Origin: Pinguiococcus pyrenoidosus
Lineage: Eukaryota > Sar > Pinguiophyceae > Pinguiochrysidales > Pinguiochrysidaceae
Direction: 5' to 3'
DNA: 24,109 nucleotides
Assembly (NCBI GenBank): GCA_019677205.1
Contig: JAAMXY010000954.1
Location: 1-24,109, forward strand
Shown: piece by piece, positions 19,860 to 24,109 of the stretch
How the letters are laid out: each line of letters opens with the position of its first letter
Position numbering within the stretch: position 1 is the first letter of the stretch
Made by a program: the position numbers and the translations under genes
The notes under the pieces: generated by a model
The model's input: the letters and a program-made list of their open reading frames with translations, nothing else
Told to the model about the DNA's origin: nothing
Databases searched by the model: none

Positions 19860-22122
19860 ATGGATCGCAGCAGCGTGCTTTTCTTAATCCTGTTCATGGC
19901 GAACGCGTTTCGCGGCCGCTTTTTGGCGCTTTTCTACGAAGCGCACAATCTAAACGATGCGCAGATTGGGTACATCCTGAGCGTGTCTTCCTTGGTGAGT
20001 GCTTTGTGCGCGCTTTGCTTGCGTCTGCTCTGCACTGTGTCTCTGCGCAAGGGTTCTGAGACGCTCACTTCCCCAAAGTGCGTCCGGACTTTTCACCGAT
20101 CTGCGGCAAAAAGCAAAGTGCTTCGGACAGATTTGCGTGTGTTCATGCGTCTACTGCTCTTCTACCTTTGGTGTTGCTGTGTAGCGTTACTGTGTTGCCC
20201 GTAGCCACGAAAGGGCCGATGACTTCAGCAGCTGAACTGGAACAAACCGACGAATGCTCATGGCCCTCGGGTGTCTTGGTGTTTTCTTGTTTTTGCTTTT
20301 GTTTCTTGTTTTCTTTTATGGTTGACAGGTGTCCCTTGCGTGCTCTCCATTGGCGTCAAAGATTGCGGACAAGTATGACAGTCGAGCTCTGGTCACGATG
20401 GTGACCTACAGCTTCGGCATCGCGGTGTTCTTGATGCAGTTGATCGCGCTGCCGGACATCCACGTCGGACTGTCGCAGAAAGGCCGATTCGCAACGCTGT
20501 TTGTCATGAGAGTCTTCCAGGCGGGCTTTGCGTCTCCAGTGTATCCTCTTGTTTGCGCGATGTGCATCGCTGCGCTCAGGTGACGGGCAGAGCTTGTGTG
20601 GCAAGCGATGGAGAGGAAGCTAGGCCCTCTCACGTCTCCCACGTTGCGTCTCCCGCTGCAGGAAAGAGTTTGGCCCTGATGGGCACACCAAGTTCGGGCA
20701 GAAGCGACTTTGGGGGGCAGTCGGCTGGGCCTTCTCAAGTCTCCTGCTCGGCTTCCTGCTGGACCAGGACGGCATTGGGGTGTGGATCGTGCACGTGGGC
20801 TACTCCGTCTTCGGGTGCCTCTTCCTCGCCGTGGTGTACTTGTCGTCTGGGGACGAGAGAAAGCGAAAAGTGAAGAGGACGTCCTCGTGGGAGCTCATCT
20901 TCCCAGACCATGTCGAGGCGGGCAGCGACAAGGCCGTGGAGGGCGGCATATCCGCAACGGCCGTCGCGAAGGACATCAACCAACAGCAGCAGGAGATCTC
21001 CTACGTCGCTGTGTTGCACAATTTGTTCAGCGGCGACTCCATTCCGGAGGACTCGACCATGTCTGTGAGCGCGGGCATGCAGTCGAGGGCGCGCATCATG
21101 ATGTTCTTGGTGATCCAATTCACGCTCGCGGCCGTGATGAGCCTGGTGGAGAACCTGCTCTTCCTGTTTTTCAAGGACGACCTGCGTACGTGGCCCCCAC
21201 AGCCTCGGTCCTATCACAAGCAGCAGTCTGATCTGATGGCGCTCCTTCCAAACAGACGCAAGTTATACCGTTTGCGGCCTGAGCGTCGTCGTCACCGTCA
21301 TCTTCGAGATTCCTCTCTTCGCGTTCGCACCAAAGCTTCTGAAGCAGATTGGCGCCGTGAACCTCCTGACGATCGCCACCATGTCTTTTGCAGTGTGAGT
21401 CCTGCTCGCCTCAGCAAATGGCGTGTCGGCGCCATGTCTTGCTAACGACCGACGCGCATGCGCGCAACAGGCGTGCGATCGGGTATACCTATTCTCCCAA
21501 TGGATACTGGGTCCTGCTGTGGGAACCTCTGCATGGCGTCACGTACGCATGCGCTGACACCGCTTCCGTCGCATTCTTCGCGGAGCGCATGCCGAAAGTA
21601 CGTCCGTCGTCCGCTGAGCAGCGCGTGTCTTCTTCATCTGGACGATTGCCAACGTCGCGGGTCTTCAGGAGCTGGAGGCGTCCGGTCAAGCATTGCTGGG
21701 AGCGCTGAAGTCGACGGGTATGTTCGTGGGGACGGTCGTCGGAGGCCTCGTCCTGGAGACCTACGGCCCCACCGTTTTGTATCGTGGCGCAGCAATCCTG
21801 GTACGCAATGGATGAGTGATACGTAGCACAGCCTCCAAAACGAATGTGTCACCCGTGATCCTCGCAGATCTCGAGCGCCTCTCTCGCCTTCTACCTGGCC
21901 GAAAGCGTCGAGGAAGCCTGCTACAGAGTTGGTGCGCTGTGCTTCGACAACCTCTCCACGACCAAGAGGAAAATAGAGCTCACGACAGCGCGAGACGGAA
22001 AGTACCGACGAGTGAACATGGACGAGGAGGATGCCGAGGAGGATGCCGAGGAGGATGCCGTTGGGCCAGACGGAGAAGATCTAGATGTAGCTGACATTCT
22101 TGACGAAGCAGTTGATTCGTAG
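19860..22122 (+). CDS. MFS transporter, MFSD6/MFS_1-like (7 exons, 520 aa)
   Basis: Exons are 19860-19994, 20329-20579, 20662-21185, 21256-21394, 21471-21597, 21669-21800 and 21868-22122 (stop TAG); all introns are GT-AG, with phases 0, 2, 1, 2, 0, 0. The product has about 12 hydrophobic segments in two halves. The N-half has LNDAQIGYILSVSSL, joining to SPLASKIADKYDSR, the MFS loop 2-3 signature. KRLWGAVGWAFSSLLLG (about 143-159) and EPLHGVTYACAD (368-379) are typical of MFSD6/MFS_1-like carriers. A charged loop links the halves, and the cytosolic tail carries three EEDA repeats (489-500). The substrate cannot be read from sequence; MFS_1-like relatives are often called nucleoside or sugar symporters. 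The ATG at 19860 has G at -3. The frame is open upstream to 19782, but without another ATG. Confidence 0.88.
19995..20328 (+). other. First MFS intron (334 bp), unusually long for this window
   Basis: The donor is GTGAGT and the acceptor GTTGACAG, preceded by a T-rich tract at about 20281-20318. It is several times longer than the other introns here (64-87 bp). Splicing at these sites joins YILSVSSL to VSLACSPLASKIADK in phase 0 and restores the MFS signature. Nothing else is recognised inside it. Confidence 0.85.
22024..22059 (+). repeat. Three 12-bp repeats coding EEDA
   Basis: GAGGAGGATGCC occurs three times in perfect tandem in the last transporter exon and encodes EEDA three times in the acidic C-terminal tail. 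Identity at the base level suggests recent duplication. Confidence 0.95.
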
Positions 22123-23826
22123 AAGAGCTTCTCGGCGATGTCTGGTACCTGGATCTTGCGTACTCCTTTGGCTCCTCGCCAAGGGCTGTAGAGTACAACA
22201 TCCCTCCACGGTTCTCTCCAGCAAGCCTTGCGTGCAGCGTCGACTTCTGACGTCGGTCACGTGAGCCCACTCCGTCACATTCGTCTCCCTCCTTTGGGCT
22301 ACAGCAGCGAAAAAAGAAAGGAAAAAGCTCGCTTCCAAAGCGTGACATCTGTTGGAAGGTTGCTGCGTCAGGACACTGGCAGCTTTCCAAGCATTCCCGT
22401 GTCATCCAAAGATTGCGTACCTTCCACATAAGCTCCGGCAAAGCTGGGAAGCCATCGAAGACGAGTGGACATATTGGTACACTCCTTTTTGCAAGCATTG
22501 CTCGGGGCTGATTCGCTTGCGCGGCTGCAGACCGGCGTTCTGGCTTCCATTCTTCTGTGGTAGAAGCGATTTAGGCCCTTCCAAAGCTTCACCATGATCA
22601 TTATGGCAAAAGCTGGAGGCTTGCCATGCTCCACGATAGCTTCACTGGGCGCTGATCTGACGAAACCTCCGCGGCGACCAAAGCTGCTCAATCCAACGAT
22701 GCAGCACGGTTTCGGCCTCGAAACGGCCAGATCGACTCCAAGCGCATCACATGATGTACGCTTCCACACTGCGAGGCGCCAATCCAGAAACGGGTTCTCT
22801 TTGGGCGGCAAAGCGGTAAAACCGGAAGGCGCGCGTTCTTCGCGTCGGCTAAGATCTTGCTACATTAAAGTATAAATTTAAATAAATATTTTTCCACTCT
22901 AAAATCATTTCGATATGGAATCCCAATTAAATTCAAACGTGAATGATTTTTTGTGGATCCATTGCATGAAACAAACGATTTAGAAAATAGGGGAGAAGCA
23001 TATTCAAAATAGCTCCTTCCAATTCCCCAATCCCATGGCTCGGCTCAACGATCACATCACTTTTCAAATTTGGAGAAATCGGCCCATCCGCATCATTTTT
23101 GAACACCACCTCAACGCCGCGCCGGACGCCGGAGACACTGCTTTGGCCCGCGAGTTTTTCGCTTCTGTCTGTTTAAAAAGCTTGTGGGAAGTCAGGTGCG
23201 GCAAAGCAAAGGCGGATTCGCCTCGATATGGACGCGCGTGACACTTCACGTTTGAGTGGCGGGAAAGGCCATCGTCCGGATGAGGCGTCGTCAGCTGAGT
23301 GACACTGCTCGCGCTTGCCTCGCGCTCTTCTTCTCGGTCCATTCTGCAGTGATCACTAGCGGAAACGTGTGGAGAGATGCGAGGTCGCCGGACTCTGCGT
23401 CTGGAAAAGATTGAAGGTTCTCCGGGAACGAGTGGAGGGTTCGCAGCCGGATCTTGGCGGCTTTACCTGCAGTGCGAGGCACTTTTGTGGATTGAGAAGG
23501 CGACTTTCAAGAAGGTTGTTTGGACTGCAGAGCTGTTGCAAGAAAATCTGGAGGTGATGGGGAGTAGTGGATCCAGAGCAAAGCAGAACGCGTCGGGTTG
23601 GGGTTAGGGACTTGGTGGAGGAGCTTCCGTCGGACGACAGCAGCTGCGAGTGAATTGCTTATTGGGGCTCAAAGCGGAGGAAACGGCTGTTTGTGGCAGT
23701 CCTAGAGTAATCCTCGATGAAAAATGGAGTGGGAACTCGAGCTTGGCGTTTACATGTGGGTTGGAAGGTGCCACGAGGCAAAGGCAGCTCATGGTTTTTG
23801 CGTTTGTTTGCTTCCTTTCCCACAGC
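22123..23826. promoter_or_regulatory. Intergenic region: MFS 3' UTR and promoter/5' UTR of the Q-rich gene
   Basis: I see no supportable gene in these 1.7 kb; the ORFs present are short and unlike any family. Positions 22862-23000 are AT-rich, with TATAAA at 22871-22876, AATAAA at 22881-22886 and a reverse-strand ATCGAAA at 22908-22914. E2F-type cores lie at 22805-22812 (GCGGCAAA), 23198-23205 (GCGGCAAA) and 23259-23266 (GCGGGAAA). A pyrimidine-rich acceptor ending CACAG at 23821-23825, one base before the next ATG, suggests a 5' intron of the downstream gene. Confidence 0.5.
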
Positions 23827-24002
23827 ATGGCAGCCAAGCCTGGAGGTTACGCAGCGGCGCTTCTGGCCGGGTTGAAGGAGAAAGAGAGCGAAGCGGCGGT
23901 GATGCCGAACCAGAACGCCAATCCGAACTTCACGGCCGTGCCGGCGCCCGTGCAAGTTCAAGTGCAAGTGAATGGCACGCACGGCAGCCCAGCTGCGGTT
24001 GT

Positions 24003-24035
<33 letters not shown>

Positions 24036-24109
24036 GCAGCAACAGCAACAACAACAACAACTGCAACAACAGCAGCCGCAATTGCAGCAGCAGCAACAAC
24101 AGCAACAGC
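23827..24109 (+). CDS. Start of a glutamine-rich protein (partial, runs off window)
   Basis: The frame from the ATG at 23827 is open to the window end. It begins MAAKPGGYAAALLAGLKEKE, passes a short segment with QVQVQV, and enters a glutamine tract from 24004: 19 Gln, then Leu, four Gln, Pro and more Gln. The first 58 residues match no family I recognise. A near-consensus splice acceptor ends at 23825, so the ATG may be the first codon after a 5' UTR intron, or internal to a protein with an upstream exon. Poly-Gln proteins of this kind are often transcription or RNA-associated regulators, but nothing seen here proves that. Confidence 0.6.
24004..24109 (+). repeat. CAG/CAA repeat coding poly-glutamine
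   Basis: The tract starts with 19 uninterrupted Gln codons, mixed CAG and CAA, followed by Gln runs broken by Leu and Pro to the window edge. Mixed codons argue that the amino acid, and not only the DNA repeat, is maintained. Confidence 0.95.

Noticed and set aside
22368-22811. 147-codon minus-strand frame in the intergenic region
   Set aside because: No recognisable motif; its composition is unlike the neighbouring genes. It could be a chance ORF.
22594-22875. 93-codon plus-strand frame
   Set aside because: It runs into the AT-rich promoter island, shows no motif, and has no splice or promoter support.
23035-23241. 68-codon plus-strand frame starting in a CCATGG context
   Set aside because: Although the start context is fair, the sequence matches nothing and overlaps another equally long antisense frame; it is probably 5' UTR or promoter.
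23377-23553. Possible coding first exon for the Q-rich gene
   Set aside because: Splicing it to 23826 in phase puts the downstream exon in the wrong frame (HGSQAWR..., poly-Ala). It is kept only as a possible 5' UTR exon.

Overview
The window is nuclear DNA of a eukaryote, most likely a unicellular alga or other protist. The reasons are GT-AG introns of mostly 64-87 bp, GC-rich coding sequence, AT-rich intergenic islands, no operon or Shine-Dalgarno structure, and three eukaryote-typical protein families. The exact lineage cannot be fixed from the sequence alone.

Layout. (1) At 1-63 on the minus strand are the first 21 codons of a divergent gene that begins like a myosin N-terminal domain. 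(2) 64-1164 is a non-coding divergent promoter and 5' UTR region. (3) 1165-18057 on the plus strand is one giant gene of 8 exons, about 5,454 aa by my splice model, and a member of the RNF213/mysterin family of AAA+ E3 ubiquitin ligases. In order it carries a Tudor-like module, a CBM20-like starch/glycogen-binding module, a long helical N-arm, a UBA-like domain, the dynein-like AAA+ core with two well-preserved ATPase units, a U-box where animal RNF213 has its RING finger, an RZ zinc finger and the family C-terminal region. (4) 18058-18268 is a short convergent 3' region with a 17-bp tandem repeat and a GT microsatellite. (5) 18269-19462 on the minus strand is a REEP/DP1/HVA22-type ER membrane-shaping protein with a C-terminal PH-like domain. 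(6) 19463-19859 is a compact divergent promoter with regularly spaced ATCGAAA motifs and an E2F-like palindrome. (7) 19860-22122 on the plus strand is a 7-exon, 520-aa Major Facilitator Superfamily transporter of the MFSD6/MFS_1-like type. (8) 22123-23826 has no gene I can support; it holds a 3' UTR and a promoter. (9) 23827-24109 on the plus strand is the start of a glutamine-rich protein, cut by the window edge.

The outstanding object is the giant ligase. It keeps the RNF213 motor and the RZ finger, which in human RNF213 is implicated in ubiquitin transfer, including onto bacterial lipopolysaccharide. It swaps the RING for a U-box and adds ubiquitin-binding (UBA), Tudor-like and CBM20-like modules. 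The neighbours are separate transcription units, and nothing in the layout shows that they work together. All functions are inferred from motifs read by eye.
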